DNA of 64,000 bases from Collinsella sp. (GCA_019414055.1 DXMV01000017.1:1-64000); one strand, 5' to 3'; positions 15,843 to 25,087 are shown, counted from the stretch's first letter. Translations and numbers: made by a program. Notes: a model not told the origin generated them from the sequence alone.

Positions 15843-16013
15843 GAACTATTTTTAAAAAGCGACGATTTGCGACCCTAACCGCCCCGATGCAGCGCGAACA
15901 GCACGTGGAAAGTCGCGTTTGTACCCCCGATGAACTGCACATTCGCGTAAAATAACTCCATTATGGGCAAATGGTGTCCAGGTAGTTTACAACGCGGCAA
16001 ATGGGGGAGGGGC

Positions 16014-16898
16014 ATGTCGGACGCGCGTTCGCTGCAAAAACAGTTCAATCGCATGCTCGCCACGTTGCTGATGGCCCTTGCTGTTGCCGGAGCTGTAACG
16101 TACGCCTGGTACATCTACAACGCCAACCGTCATATCACCGACGTCAAGATGGCCGCGGGCACGGGCGTTACCTTCCTTATCTCCAACGAGTACGACGGCG
16201 AATACAAAACCAATGCCGGCCTGAACTTTGCGGGCCTGCTCGATCCCGTCTCGACCGACAACGTGCTCAACGGCTTCCAAAAGGTAACGGGCTTTACCGG
16301 CGGAACCACGCAGGACTCGCTGTTTGCCAGCGTGTTTGGTACGGCCGAGCATTCCAACTACTACAAGACCTCCCTGTACCTGGCCACCAACTCGGCCGCA
16401 ACTGACGTGTACCTGTCGGGCATCGACTTTACCGAGCAGGATCCGGCAAACCCTATCTCCACCGCCCTGCGCGTGGGGCTGGTCGCCTATGCTCCAGGGC
16501 AGGGCGATACCGTTACGGGCCAGTACGTCTTTGAGGTCTCGGGCGAGCACAATCCCCAGGCGCGCTACAACACGCTCGATGGTAAGGACGCCGGCGAAAA
16601 CGAGCAGAACCACCTGGTGCTCGACAGCAGCCGCTCCGACGGCGCCACAGTCCATTTTGACCAGCTGACCAGCGCAAACTTCTGCGACTACAACGAAGAC
16701 ACCGGCATCGTGAGCCTCAAGGAGGCCACGACCAAGATCTGCAGCCTGCCCGCCGCTGCCAAGGGCGCCAACCGCAGCACGCCCGTGCGCGTGGATGTGT
16801 ATGTGTGGCTGGAAGGCTGCGACCCCGACTGCACCAACAACCTGGCCGCCACCAGCCTGCAATCGCTGGCGCTGCGCTTTGCCGGCAAGCGTTCGTAA
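16014..16898 (+). CDS. SipW-cognate secreted protein (TasA/camelysin-like) 3
   Basis: The 294-aa protein is the first gene of the 16-25 kb locus. Its signal peptide has basic residues and a hydrophobic core ending in AVTYAWY (27-33). The mature domain is beta-rich with a late VDVYVWLEGCDPDCTNNL signature; the paired Cys around the acidic residues could form a disulfide or bind metal. The ATG at 16014 follows GGGGGAGGGG, while an in-frame ATG at 15963 lacks an SD. The next gene starts 11 bases after its stop, so they are co-transcribed. Assembly into an extracellular filament is inferred from TasA relatives. Confidence 0.75.
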   Translation: MSDARSLQKQFNRMLATLLMALAVAGAVTYAWYIYNANRHITDVKMAAGTGVTFLISNEYDGEYKTNAGLNFAGLLDPVSTDNVLNGFQKVTGFTGGTTQDSLFASVFGTAEHSNYYKTSLYLATNSAATDVYLSGIDFTEQDPANPISTALRVGLVAYAPGQGDTVTGQYVFEVSGEHNPQARYNTLDGKDAGENEQNHLVLDSSRSDGATVHFDQLTSANFCDYNEDTGIVSLKEATTKICSLPAAAKGANRSTPVRVDVYVWLEGCDPDCTNNLAATSLQSLALRFAGKRS

Positions 16899-16909
16899 GG
16901 GGGCTAGGG

Positions 16910-17746
16910 ATGAGTACATCGAACATCAAAGACATCCTAAGCTCGCGCCGCCGCATGGTTGCTGCGGCCGCATGGATGCTGGTGCTGGTAGCTGCCTTGA
17001 GCGCCGCCACCTACGCCTGGTTTAGCAACTCGCGCTACACCAACGTGACGCCCGTGGCGCATACGGTAAGCGACGAGAGCTCCGACCTGCAGATTGGCCT
17101 TTCGGCCAACGGGCCCTGGGACACGACGGCCACGCTTGCCGCCGCCGACAAGACGCTCTATCCCATCTCGACGTCGGACCTTTCCCGCTTTTGGCGCGGC
17201 ACGTTCCAAAACGCCGCGGGCATCACGACCGACTACGCCGACTGCACCGCGCAGCTGGACGACTATGCCCTTTCGGGCACGCTGTACCTTAAGGGCGGCG
17301 ACAGCGCCCTCAACGTGTACCTGTATCCGGGTCAGATGAGCGTGACGAGTGACCCACAGCTGCTGGCCGCACTGCGCCTGGGGCTTGTGATCACGACCCA
17401 GTCGGGTACGCAGACGCACATCTTTACCTGCGACGACCTGGGCAACGCCGCAGGCGCCACCAGCAGGCGCACCACCGCGCAAGATGGCGTGGTCGTGGCG
17501 GCGGGCGCCTCGGGCTGGACCTACACCGCCGACCCTGCGCGCGCCATAAGCGCCTACAGCATGGACGGCACCGACGACACGCCCACGGCGCGCGCGGGCG
17601 CCACGCCCATCTGCACGCTGGCCGCCAACGAGGTGGCAAGCGTTCACTACGTTGTGTACATGGAAGGCTGCGACGCCAATTGCATCGACGAGGCCCAGGC
17701 CCGCGATGTGGTGCTGCAGCTTGCCTTTGCCGCGGCCAAGGCGTAA
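16910..17746 (+). CDS. SipW-cognate secreted protein (TasA/camelysin-like) 4
   Basis: In this 278-aa protein a basic n-region with SSRRR precedes a hydrophobic helix and AATYAWF at residues 32-38. The body is rich in Thr, Ala and Asp, and the end contains VHYVVYMEGCDANCIDE, the conserved signature with two cysteines. It lies 11 bases after gene 3 and 13 bases before gene 5, with GGGGGCTAGGG as SD. The four genes in a row differ strongly in sequence between the signal box and the C-terminal motif, so they are likely distinct subunits and not recent duplicates. Confidence 0.75.
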   Translation: MSTSNIKDILSSRRRMVAAAAWMLVLVAALSAATYAWFSNSRYTNVTPVAHTVSDESSDLQIGLSANGPWDTTATLAAADKTLYPISTSDLSRFWRGTFQNAAGITTDYADCTAQLDDYALSGTLYLKGGDSALNVYLYPGQMSVTSDPQLLAALRLGLVITTQSGTQTHIFTCDDLGNAAGATSRRTTAQDGVVVAAGASGWTYTADPARAISAYSMDGTDDTPTARAGATPICTLAANEVASVHYVVYMEGCDANCIDEAQARDVVLQLAFAAAKA

Positions 17747-17759
17747 GGGGGCGAGCGAC

Positions 17760-18749
17760 ATGGAAGATCAGAAGCACATGCCAGCAGATGGCTGCGAGGC
17801 CAAAACCCAGAGTGAGAGCCCCACGGCCCCCTCCAGCGTGGCCGCCGAGCGCCAGGTCCTCGAGGGCACCGCTGCCCGCCGCCACGCTCGCCGCGCGCGT
17901 GCCTAAATCGCGCTCGTTATGGTGGCGCTCGCCGCCACTTTGGGCGCCGCGACCTACGCCTGGTTTACCAACAACATGAAGGTCAACACCAACTCGGTGA
18001 GTGTGCACAGCGACACGTCCAAGCTGGTGCTGGAGCTGGGTGACGCCGACCGCGGCAGCTGGTCGCAGCAGGGTGACGTTTCCCTAACTTCCAACGCGAC
18101 CGGCGCCGTGACGCTCTACCCGGTCTCGACCTTTGACCTCAACGGCTTTGCTGCCTGCGCACAAAACAACTCAGCTGGTGATGCCACGGTGTTTGAGCAG
18201 GCAAAAGACAACGGTTCCGCGTTCTATCACGGCTGGATCGATCTGCGCCCCACCATTACCGGAACGGGCGCCAGCAAAGTAAGGGGCAAGGTCAACCTGT
18301 ATCTGGCCGAATCGCTGGTCCCACAGGGTGCCGATGCCGAGTTGCTGTGCGCGGCCCGCGTGGGCATTAAAGTCTCGAGTGGCAACCAGGTGCTTGCCAC
18401 CAACATCTTTGAGCTCGATAGCTCCGACGGCGGCCATCGCGACGAGCACCCCGCGACCGCGCCTACGGGCCTGGCGGGCTACACCGAGGGCATGCTCCTG
18501 GGTTGGCAAAACGGCCAGCTTGCTTGCGGTGCCAACGTAACGCAGGACCCGGCCGCCTTTACGCTGGGCACGAGCGAGACGGCCACGCGCCCGCAAAATA
18601 CGCTTGCCACGCTGGGGCTTGGCCAGACCTATCGCCTGGATATCTATTACTACATCGAGGGCACCGACCCCGATAGCGCCGACTATCTCTATCAAGATCC
18701 GGGCACCTTGCACCTGGCGCTCTTTGCGACCTTGGACGGTGAGGCGTAA
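17760..18749 (+). pseudogene. SipW-cognate secreted protein 5, interrupted by an in-frame TAA in the signal peptide
   Basis: The reading frame starts at ATG 17760 (SD GGGGGCGAG), runs 48 codons to RRARA, hits TAA at 17904-17906 and continues in the same frame with IALVMVALAATLGAATYAWF to TAA at 18747-18749. If TAA were AAA the product would be one 329-aa protein with a normal basic n-region, hydrophobic core and SipW box. The C-terminal LDIYYYIEGTDPDSADYL carries the family signature. Restart at ATG 17919 would give a signal peptide without positive charge and has no SD. It could be a recent nonsense mutation, an assembly error or readthrough. The downstream gene overlaps its stop (TAATG). 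Confidence 0.7.
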
Positions 18750-19555
18750 TGGCACGCATCATGCCCGACGACCGTCGGCCCATCGCCAACGGCGCCCAGA
18801 CACAAGCCGCCGCCCCCACCGACACCGACCTGCGCCGCAAGCTCACCACCACCGTGGTGCTGGTGCTGTTTGCGCTGGTGGCGATAGCCATGGCAACGTT
18901 CGCCTGGTTCTCCATCGCCGATAGCGCCAAGACCCGCATGCTCATGATCGACGCCAACGCCGACGGTTCGCTGCGCTTTGACCTGGACGAGCACGCCGCG
19001 TTTGACGAATACGTGCACAGCCTGGGCTTTGACCAGATCTCGGCACGCATCGCCAGCGAAAAGGGCGTGGACATCGATGCGTCCAAGCTCAAGCCCGTCA
19101 CCACGAGCGACTACCAGACCTTCACCTTTGAGGACGGCTCCACCGCCGATCCCGCCACCGGTGCCTACCTGGAGTTCACGCTGCACTTTATGAGCAGCAC
19201 GGACCTGCGCGTGCGCTTGACCGGCCAGGACGGCGACGGCGGCGTGTCCGGCACGCGGTTTAGCTCCGACACGCAGGGCATGGCCAGCGCCATGCGCATG
19301 AGCTTTACCGCCGACGGCCACACCTGGGTCTACAACCCCAACGGGGGCGGGGGCTCATCCGGCGCGGCCACCGTCTTTGGGCTCGACTCGGGTGCTGCCA
19401 CCGCGGCCAGCGACATGTTCGGCCTGATAGCAGAAACGGACAAGCCGGTAACCGTTCGCATATGGCTCGAGGGAACGGACCCAAATTGCACTAATATGCT
19501 AAAGGGAGCTAACTATTCGGTATCGATGCGCTTCGAGGGCATCGAGGAACAGTAG
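18749..19555 (+). CDS. SipW-cognate secreted protein (TasA/camelysin-like) 6
   Basis: The 268-aa protein has a 34-residue polar N-terminus (with DLRRK) that precedes the hydrophobic stretch ending AMATFAWF at about residue 54. The C-terminal signature VRIWLEGTDPNCTNMLKGAN is the clearest example in the window. A Gly-rich linker (NGGGGSSG) sits before it. The start codon overlaps the previous stop as TAATG, so translation is coupled to gene 5; the stop codon in gene 5's signal peptide might therefore affect its expression only weakly. The SipW peptidase gene follows after 60 bases. Confidence 0.75.
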   Translation: MARIMPDDRRPIANGAQTQAAAPTDTDLRRKLTTTVVLVLFALVAIAMATFAWFSIADSAKTRMLMIDANADGSLRFDLDEHAAFDEYVHSLGFDQISARIASEKGVDIDASKLKPVTTSDYQTFTFEDGSTADPATGAYLEFTLHFMSSTDLRVRLTGQDGDGGVSGTRFSSDTQGMASAMRMSFTADGHTWVYNPNGGGGSSGAATVFGLDSGAATAASDMFGLIAETDKPVTVRIWLEGTDPNCTNMLKGANYSVSMRFEGIEEQ

Positions 19556-19615
19556 ATATGCACGGCGGCCACCGGGCCGCGCACGACCTAGACAGACACG
19601 GTAGTAAGGGACATC

Positions 19616-20365
19616 ATGCAATCTGTTAAAAAAGTCGCATCCATCGCGCTGAGCGTTGTCATGTGGATCATCATCCTGGTGGCGGCCCTGTATGCGTTTA
19701 CCACGCTCGCCACGCGCGAGGACGGCAGCGTCTCTGACATCGCCGGCTTCACCCCGCTCGCCGTGCAGTCCGACTCCATGGCGCCCACGTTTAACAAGGG
19801 CGACCTCATCGTCATCAAAAAGTGTGACACCTCCAAGCTCGAGGTGGGCGACATCGTGACGTTCCACACCATTATCGACAACGAGTACGCGCTCAACACG
19901 CACCGCATCGCCGCCATCGACGAGGTCAACGGCATGCGCAGCTTTACCACCAAGGGCGACAACAACGACGTGGCCGATACGCACATCATCAGCGACGGCG
20001 ACATCGTGGGCAAGTACGTGTTCGCACTGCCGCAGATGGGCAAGGTCATGGACTTCCTGTCCAGCTCCATGGGCTTCCTCATCGTGATCGTGCTGCCCAT
20101 GCTGCTGTTCTTTATCTACCAGGTGTATCACCTCATCGTGGTGGGCATGAACCTTAAGCGCGCCATGGCCGAGGAAGACCGCCTGGCCGCCGCGGCTGCC
20201 ATCGTGGACGCCGAGGGCAAGGGTGCCGCCGCCACCGTCACCGCCGATAACGCCGCCGAGCAGCTCGCCCAGGCCGAGGCCAAGCTCGAGGAAGCCCGCC
20301 GTCTGAAGGCCGAGGCCGAGGCGGCGATGAACGCGACCAAGCAGGAGGATACCGACGGTGAGTGA
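19616..20365 (+). CDS. sipW: SipW-type signal peptidase I (ER/archaeal type), copy 1
   Basis: In this 249-aa protein an N-terminal membrane segment (about 10-30) is followed by the catalytic Ser in QSDSMAPTFNKGDL and the His that replaces Lys in this branch (LNTHRIAAI). The acidic block TKGDNNDVAD follows, then a second membrane segment near 145-165 and a charged, Ala/Glu-rich cytoplasmic tail predicted to be coiled coil. It would cut the AxYAWF-type signal peptides of the genes just upstream. The last 8 bases overlap the next gene. The long coiled-coil tail is unusual for SipW and could contact the AAA or coiled-coil proteins encoded next. Confidence 0.88.
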   Translation: MQSVKKVASIALSVVMWIIILVAALYAFTTLATREDGSVSDIAGFTPLAVQSDSMAPTFNKGDLIVIKKCDTSKLEVGDIVTFHTIIDNEYALNTHRIAAIDEVNGMRSFTTKGDNNDVADTHIISDGDIVGKYVFALPQMGKVMDFLSSSMGFLIVIVLPMLLFFIYQVYHLIVVGMNLKRAMAEEDRLAAAAAIVDAEGKGAAATVTADNAAEQLAQAEAKLEEARRLKAEAEAAMNATKQEDTDGE

Positions 20366-22049
20366 GTTTCTGGGATTTGCCTGGGAGCTGCTGGCAAAGG
20401 TTGTCTACAACGTCGTTGCCGTCGTGAGCTCCATCCTTAACCTGCTGGTGTTTGGCTGGGTTGAGTACTTCAACATCTTTATGACCTACTTCACCACGTT
20501 TAACCTGGTGGGCAAGATCGGCGCGGTCATTCTGTTTGCCATGCTCATCGCGGTTCCCGTGCTGATCGTGGCCATTCTGGTCCACCGCTACCGCATCAAC
20601 CGCCGCCTGCATCGCGACGACACGTCCAACAAGGCGCTCTATCGCGAGATCGGCCGCCTGAACAAGCAGGTGCTCGACCTCATGGACGAGAAGAACAAGC
20701 TGCTGGCGCTCAAGGTCAATGCCATGGGCGGCACCAAGCAGATTCCGTACGTGGGCGCCTCGGCCCTGGCCGACGACCATCTGCCCACGGTGGGCAACGT
20801 GGTGGGCGCCGCCGCGGGTGCCGGCACGGGCGAGGGTGCCATGGCCGCCGTGGTGTCGGGCAACGCGTCGCTCGCGCTCGATGGCGCGGGCGTCAAGGAC
20901 GCCGCGGCCGCCATGGCCAAGGCCACCGTCGAGGCCAAGACCCTTGCCGAGGAAAAAGAAATCGCCCAGGCCAATCGCTTCCCCAAGCTGTCCCTGGTGG
21001 ACCTTAAGTACCGCGACTGGGAATCGCCGGTCTACGACGATGCCATCTCGCTGGAAGACTTTGTCGACAGCTTCCGCGCGTTTGCGTGCAGCCAGATGAA
21101 GCTCTACTACACGCCCGAGATCATCCGCCGCTTTGTGGCCGGCATGGCCGCCTCCAAGCTGCTGATCCTGGAGGGCATCTCGGGTACCGGTAAGACCTCG
21201 CTGCCCTACAGTTTTAGCCGCTACCTGGATAACCCCGCGACCATCGTGTCGGTGCAGCCGAGTTTTCGCGACCGCACCGAGGTGCTGGGCTACTTTAACG
21301 AGTTCTCCAAGCGCTTTAACGAGACCGAGTTCCTCCGCGCCGTGTACGAGGCGGGGCTTCGCCAAGACCCGTCCATGATCGTGCTTGACGAGATGAACCT
21401 CGCCCGCGTGGAGTACTACTTTGCCGAGATCCTGTCGGTGCTCGAGATGCCCAGCCACGACGAGTGGGTGCTCGACCTGGTGCCCACCCAGTGGGCCGCC
21501 GATCCCAAAGCTCTGCACGACGGCAAGATCACCATTCCCGACAGCCTGTGGTTTATCGGCACGGCCAACAACGACGACTCCACCTTTACCATCACGGACA
21601 AGGTGTACGACCGCGCGATTCCCATCGAGCTCAACGAGCGCGCCGACGCGTTTGAGTGCGAGCCGCACGAGCGCGTGCACGTGACGGCCGACCACCTGCA
21701 GTACCTGTTCCAGAAGGCCAAGGTCGAGTACGTGATCGACGAGGAGCTGCTCCAGAAGATGCACAAGCTGGACCAGTACCTGCAGACCCGCTTTAAGCTG
21801 GCCTTTGGCAACCGTATCATCAAGCAGATGTACGACTTTATCCCCGTGTATGTGGCGTGCGGCGGCACCGAGCTGGGCGGCATGGACTACATCATCGCCC
21901 GCAAGGTGCTCAAGAAGTTTGAGTCCATGAACGTGAGCTTTGTGCGCGACGAGATGAAGGGCCTGATCGAGTACATCGAGAAGACCTTTGGCGAGGGCGG
22001 CCTGCCCGATTCCGTCATGTACCTGCAGCGGATTCAGAACTTCTACTAA
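20358..22049 (+). CDS. Membrane-anchored McrB-like AAA+ ATPase
   Basis: The 563-aa protein has two to three hydrophobic helices in residues 1-85, then a basic/coiled segment and an Ala/Gly-rich linker. The AAA+ module follows, with Walker A GISGTGKTS at 273-281 and Walker B/sensor block VLDEMNLARVEYYFAEILS around D344-E345. The DEMNLARVEYYF signature is that of McrB-type (MoxR/McrB clade) ATPases, which normally bind GTP or ATP and partner with McrC. No DNA-recognition domain is present; a membrane domain replaces it. GTG start at 20358 with AGGAGG, overlapping sipW. A role in assembling or remodelling the SipW-processed proteins is inference. Confidence 0.75.
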   Translation: MSEFLGFAWELLAKVVYNVVAVVSSILNLLVFGWVEYFNIFMTYFTTFNLVGKIGAVILFAMLIAVPVLIVAILVHRYRINRRLHRDDTSNKALYREIGRLNKQVLDLMDEKNKLLALKVNAMGGTKQIPYVGASALADDHLPTVGNVVGAAAGAGTGEGAMAAVVSGNASLALDGAGVKDAAAAMAKATVEAKTLAEEKEIAQANRFPKLSLVDLKYRDWESPVYDDAISLEDFVDSFRAFACSQMKLYYTPEIIRRFVAGMAASKLLILEGISGTGKTSLPYSFSRYLDNPATIVSVQPSFRDRTEVLGYFNEFSKRFNETEFLRAVYEAGLRQDPSMIVLDEMNLARVEYYFAEILSVLEMPSHDEWVLDLVPTQWAADPKALHDGKITIPDSLWFIGTANNDDSTFTITDKVYDRAIPIELNERADAFECEPHERVHVTADHLQYLFQKAKVEYVIDEELLQKMHKLDQYLQTRFKLAFGNRIIKQMYDFIPVYVACGGTELGGMDYIIARKVLKKFESMNVSFVRDEMKGLIEYIEKTFGEGGLPDSVMYLQRIQNFY

Positions 22050-22060
22050 TGTCGTAAGCG

Positions 22061-22083
22061 CGGGGCGATGTAGTGTCGCCCCG
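22061..22083 (+). other. Intra-operon hairpin
   Basis: CGGGGCGA / TCGCCCCG with a 7-base loop lies in the 69-base gap between the AAA and coiled-coil genes, with no T run. It is more likely an mRNA-stability or processing element than a terminator. Confidence 0.4.
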
Positions 22084-22118
22084 TCCCTTCCCGATCGATC
22101 CAATCTATGGAGTAACCC

Positions 22119-24383
22119 ATGTCCGAGACCATTCAGGACCTCTATACCAGCTTCTCCGAGCAGATGGAGCCCATCCAGGAGGACAGCCGCTACTTCCGCT
22201 ATCTGTTTGAGATGGCGCAGGCCTCGGGCACCACGATCGAGCAGCAGCGCGAGGAGCTCGTCAAAGTGGTGGACGAGGAGTGGATCAGCATGATCGAGGA
22301 CTCGCTCGACGCCATCAACACTATCATCGAAAATCCGCGCCGCTTCATCACCACCGAGGAAGAGGTGGTGCCGGTCTCGCTCGCCAAAAAGATCAGCGCC
22401 GATAGCGTTCGCCATCTGAGCCAGAACACGCAGTTTTTGGCGCCGAGCGACGATGGCGGCGTCCATCCCACGCGCATCCTCAACGTCAATACCGTCGAGA
22501 CGTACGACCTGTACGAGAACCGCTTTATCTACCACCTGATTCAGCGCTTGCTGACGTTTGTGGACAAGCGCACCGACGTAATCTTTTGGTCGACGGGCAA
22601 CGAGATCCGCAACCGCTTTAAGATGCACAGCAAGATCGACGACGCGTACGAAGAGATCGAGTATAACGTCGAGATGACGGTCAAAAACCGCCAGAGCTTT
22701 GCCGAGAACGACGCAGACAACATGGACGTCTTTATGCGCATCGACCGCGTGCGCCGCCTGGTCATGGCGCTGCGCGGCGCGTCGTTCTGCCAGATCATGA
22801 ACGGGTGCAGCGCGGTCCGCAGCCCCATCCAGCGCACCAACCTCATCATGAAAGACCCCAACTACCGCAAGTGCTACCAGCTGTGGCAGTTTATGGAGCG
22901 CTACGACAAGGTGGGCTACAACATCGACGTGCAGCAGCAGGCGCTGGCGTTCGACGACGAGTACATGGTGCAGATGTACACCAACCTCATCAACAACTAC
23001 ACCGTCTTTAAGAGCCTGACCGACGACGAGCGCAACCTGCAGGAACTCGAGAGCGTGCAACACGCGCCGGTGGCGCCCAAGTTTATTAAAGAGATTAAGG
23101 AGGTGCAGGTCGATAGCCCCGACCTGCCCGACGTTGAGGTCCGTCGCGTATTTGTGGAGGAGGTCACGCAGGCCCAGCTCGATGCCGAGCAGGCGCTGGC
23201 CGAGGCCCGCGAGCAGATCGAGGAGCTGCAGGGGCAGCTTACGTCCTGGAAGGTGCAGGCGCATGCATTGACCGACGAGCGCGACGACTTGGCCGACGAG
23301 CTGGACGAGGCCAAGACGCGCGAGCTGGCGTTGACGCAGCGCGCGCAGATTGCCGAGGCGGATGCCGAGGAGCTGCGCGGCTCGCTGGAGGATGTCGAGG
23401 CCGGCAAGAAGGCCGCCGAGGATGCTGCCGCCGAGGCGCGCTCGACTGCGGCGGCCCAGCTTGAGCAGATGCGTGCCGAGGCCGATGCCGAGGTTGCGGC
23501 CGCCCGTGCCGACGCGGACGCCAAGGTTGCTGCCGCCGAGCAGGCCGCTGCCGCTCAAGTCGCGCAGGTTAAGAGCGACGCTACTGCGGCCCTGGCCGTC
23601 AAGACGGCTGCCGACGCGGCCGAGCTGCAGGCCGCCAAGGACGCTGCTGCGGCCGAGCTCGCCGCCGTGCGTGAGGCCTCTGCCAAGGAAGCGGCTGCAC
23701 TGCATGCCAAGCTTGATGCCGCCGAGCTGCAGATCGAGGAAGTGCAGCTGACGGCCGAGCGCGATGCCCGCGCCGCGCAGGAGGCGGCAGACGCCGCCGC
23801 GGCCGCAGCGGAGCAGGCGCTTGCCGACACCGTTGCCGCGGCCGATGAGAAGGTTTCCGCCGCTCAGCGGGCGGCAGACGCCGCGATCGATGCCGCCCGT
23901 GCAGCCGCCGATTCTGCCGTTGAGCAGGCTGCGGTGGATGCCAACGAGAAGGTCGCCGCCGCCACTGCCGAGCGCGATGCCGCAACGCGTGCTGCCGAGG
24001 AGGCCCGTGCCGACGCCGACGCGCGTATCGCCGCCGCCGAGCTTGCGGCGGGGGAGCGCATTGAGCAGGAAGTCGCCGCCGTCAAGGCCGCTTGCGAGCG
24101 CGAGCTCGAAGCCGCCCGTGAGGAGATGCAGCAACGCTTGGCCTCGCTGGCGCACGAGCTGGAGCAGGCCGAGCGCGATCGCGCCCGCGCCGAGCGCCGT
24201 GCCGAGGGCAACAGCCTGTCGCGCTATCTGCTGGCCCGCCTGCGCGGCGATGCCGACGAGCCGGGCGTGGGTGCCGAGGGCGACGCTGGTGCCGCCGGCG
24301 AGCCTGAGCCTTCCGCAAAGGATGCCGCTGGGGCCGCCGACGCCACCGATGACAACACTTCTGCAAAGGACGCCGACAAGTGA
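22119..24383 (+). CDS. DUF2357/McrC-like N-terminal domain with long coiled coil
   Basis: In this 754-aa protein residues 1-330 are globular. The ENRFIYHLIQRLL block at 133-145 and the NVNTVETYD lead-in resemble DUF2357-type proteins that accompany McrB-like ATPases. The clear PD-(D/E)xK nuclease residues seen in McrC are not evident to me. Residues of about 350-705 are an uninterrupted Ala/Glu/Lys/Arg coiled coil (AEADAEVAAARADADAKVAA pattern), followed by an acidic Ala-rich tail. There is no signal peptide. It is encoded right after the AAA protein, and its stop overlaps the second sipW. It is probably the partner of the AAA protein, perhaps a scaffold; the DUF2357 call is moderate. Confidence 0.55.
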   Translation: MSETIQDLYTSFSEQMEPIQEDSRYFRYLFEMAQASGTTIEQQREELVKVVDEEWISMIEDSLDAINTIIENPRRFITTEEEVVPVSLAKKISADSVRHLSQNTQFLAPSDDGGVHPTRILNVNTVETYDLYENRFIYHLIQRLLTFVDKRTDVIFWSTGNEIRNRFKMHSKIDDAYEEIEYNVEMTVKNRQSFAENDADNMDVFMRIDRVRRLVMALRGASFCQIMNGCSAVRSPIQRTNLIMKDPNYRKCYQLWQFMERYDKVGYNIDVQQQALAFDDEYMVQMYTNLINNYTVFKSLTDDERNLQELESVQHAPVAPKFIKEIKEVQVDSPDLPDVEVRRVFVEEVTQAQLDAEQALAEAREQIEELQGQLTSWKVQAHALTDERDDLADELDEAKTRELALTQRAQIAEADAEELRGSLEDVEAGKKAAEDAAAEARSTAAAQLEQMRAEADAEVAAARADADAKVAAAEQAAAAQVAQVKSDATAALAVKTAADAAELQAAKDAAAAELAAVREASAKEAAALHAKLDAAELQIEEVQLTAERDARAAQEAADAAAAAAEQALADTVAAADEKVSAAQRAADAAIDAARAAADSAVEQAAVDANEKVAAATAERDAATRAAEEARADADARIAAAELAAGERIEQEVAAVKAACERELEAAREEMQQRLASLAHELEQAERDRARAERRAEGNSLSRYLLARLRGDADEPGVGAEGDAGAAGEPEPSAKDAAGAADATDDNTSAKDADK

Positions 24384-25087
24384 TGAAGCACGTGCTCCGC
24401 GTGATCAACGTGCTGGCGACCGTGGTGATCCTCGTCGCCTTTGTGGTGCTGCTGCGCACGGTGTTCACGCCCGCCGGCGAGATCCCCACCATCATGGGCT
24501 ATGGCTTTATGCGCACGCTGACCGGCTCGATGGAGCCGGCGATTCCCGTGCACTCCTTTATCGTCGTCGATACCGATGGCGGCCAGGCCTATGAGGTGGG
24601 CGACATCATCACCTTCCATTCGTCCGACGACGCGTTGGAGGGTTCGCTCAACACACACCGCATCGTTGCCGTGGAGGCCGCGGCCGATGGCACGCCGGTC
24701 TATCGCACCAAGGGCGACGCCAATCCGGTCGAGGATGCCGCGCCCGTGCCCGCCGCCGACGTGGTGGGCCGCGTGGTCTTTGTCTCGGCGGGGCTGGGCG
24801 TGGTGGTCTCGCTGCTCACCAATCCGCTGCTGTTCTTTCCGCTCATCGTGGTGCCGCTGATCGTGCTGCTGGTGCTCGAAATTCGCCATATGGTCAAGAC
24901 CACCCAAGAGGTGGCGCGTGCCGAGGACGAGGCCGCCCTGCGTGCTGCCGTGGAGCAGATTCGCGAAAAGCGCCGTCGCGAGCAGGAGGGTCAGGACGGC
25001 GCCAAGGACCCAGGCGATGACGATCGTGCCCAGGATAGTGCGGAAGCCGACCCCGACGTCCTCGACGATTCCAACCGCTCGGCATAG
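24380..25087 (+). CDS. sipW: SipW-type signal peptidase I, copy 2
   Basis: In this 235-aa protein the N-terminal membrane segment VLATVVILVAFVVLLRTVF is followed by catalytic Ser in TGSMEPAIPVHSF and His in LNTHRIVAV, then TKGDANPVED. A second hydrophobic hairpin (about 128-165) precedes a charged C-terminal tail of about 70 residues. The start is GTG 24380 or ATG 24383, both overlapping the previous stop. It is clearly a paralogue of the 19616 protein but diverged, so the two may cut different substrate subsets. It closes the locus; no terminator with a T run is visible before 25213. Confidence 0.88.
   Translation: MMKHVLRVINVLATVVILVAFVVLLRTVFTPAGEIPTIMGYGFMRTLTGSMEPAIPVHSFIVVDTDGGQAYEVGDIITFHSSDDALEGSLNTHRIVAVEAAADGTPVYRTKGDANPVEDAAPVPAADVVGRVVFVSAGLGVVVSLLTNPLLFFPLIVVPLIVLLVLEIRHMVKTTQEVARAEDEAALRAAVEQIREKRRREQEGQDGAKDPGDDDRAQDSAEADPDVLDDSNRSA

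Noticed and set aside
17919..18749. Independent gene starting at ATG 17919
   Set aside because: It has no SD and its signal peptide would lack the basic n-region; in-frame continuity with 17760-17906 favours one interrupted gene.
20238..24155. 1305-codon open frame on the minus strand
   Set aside because: It lies antisense to the AAA and coiled-coil genes and arises from their GC-rich codon bias; no domain, start or SD is convincing.
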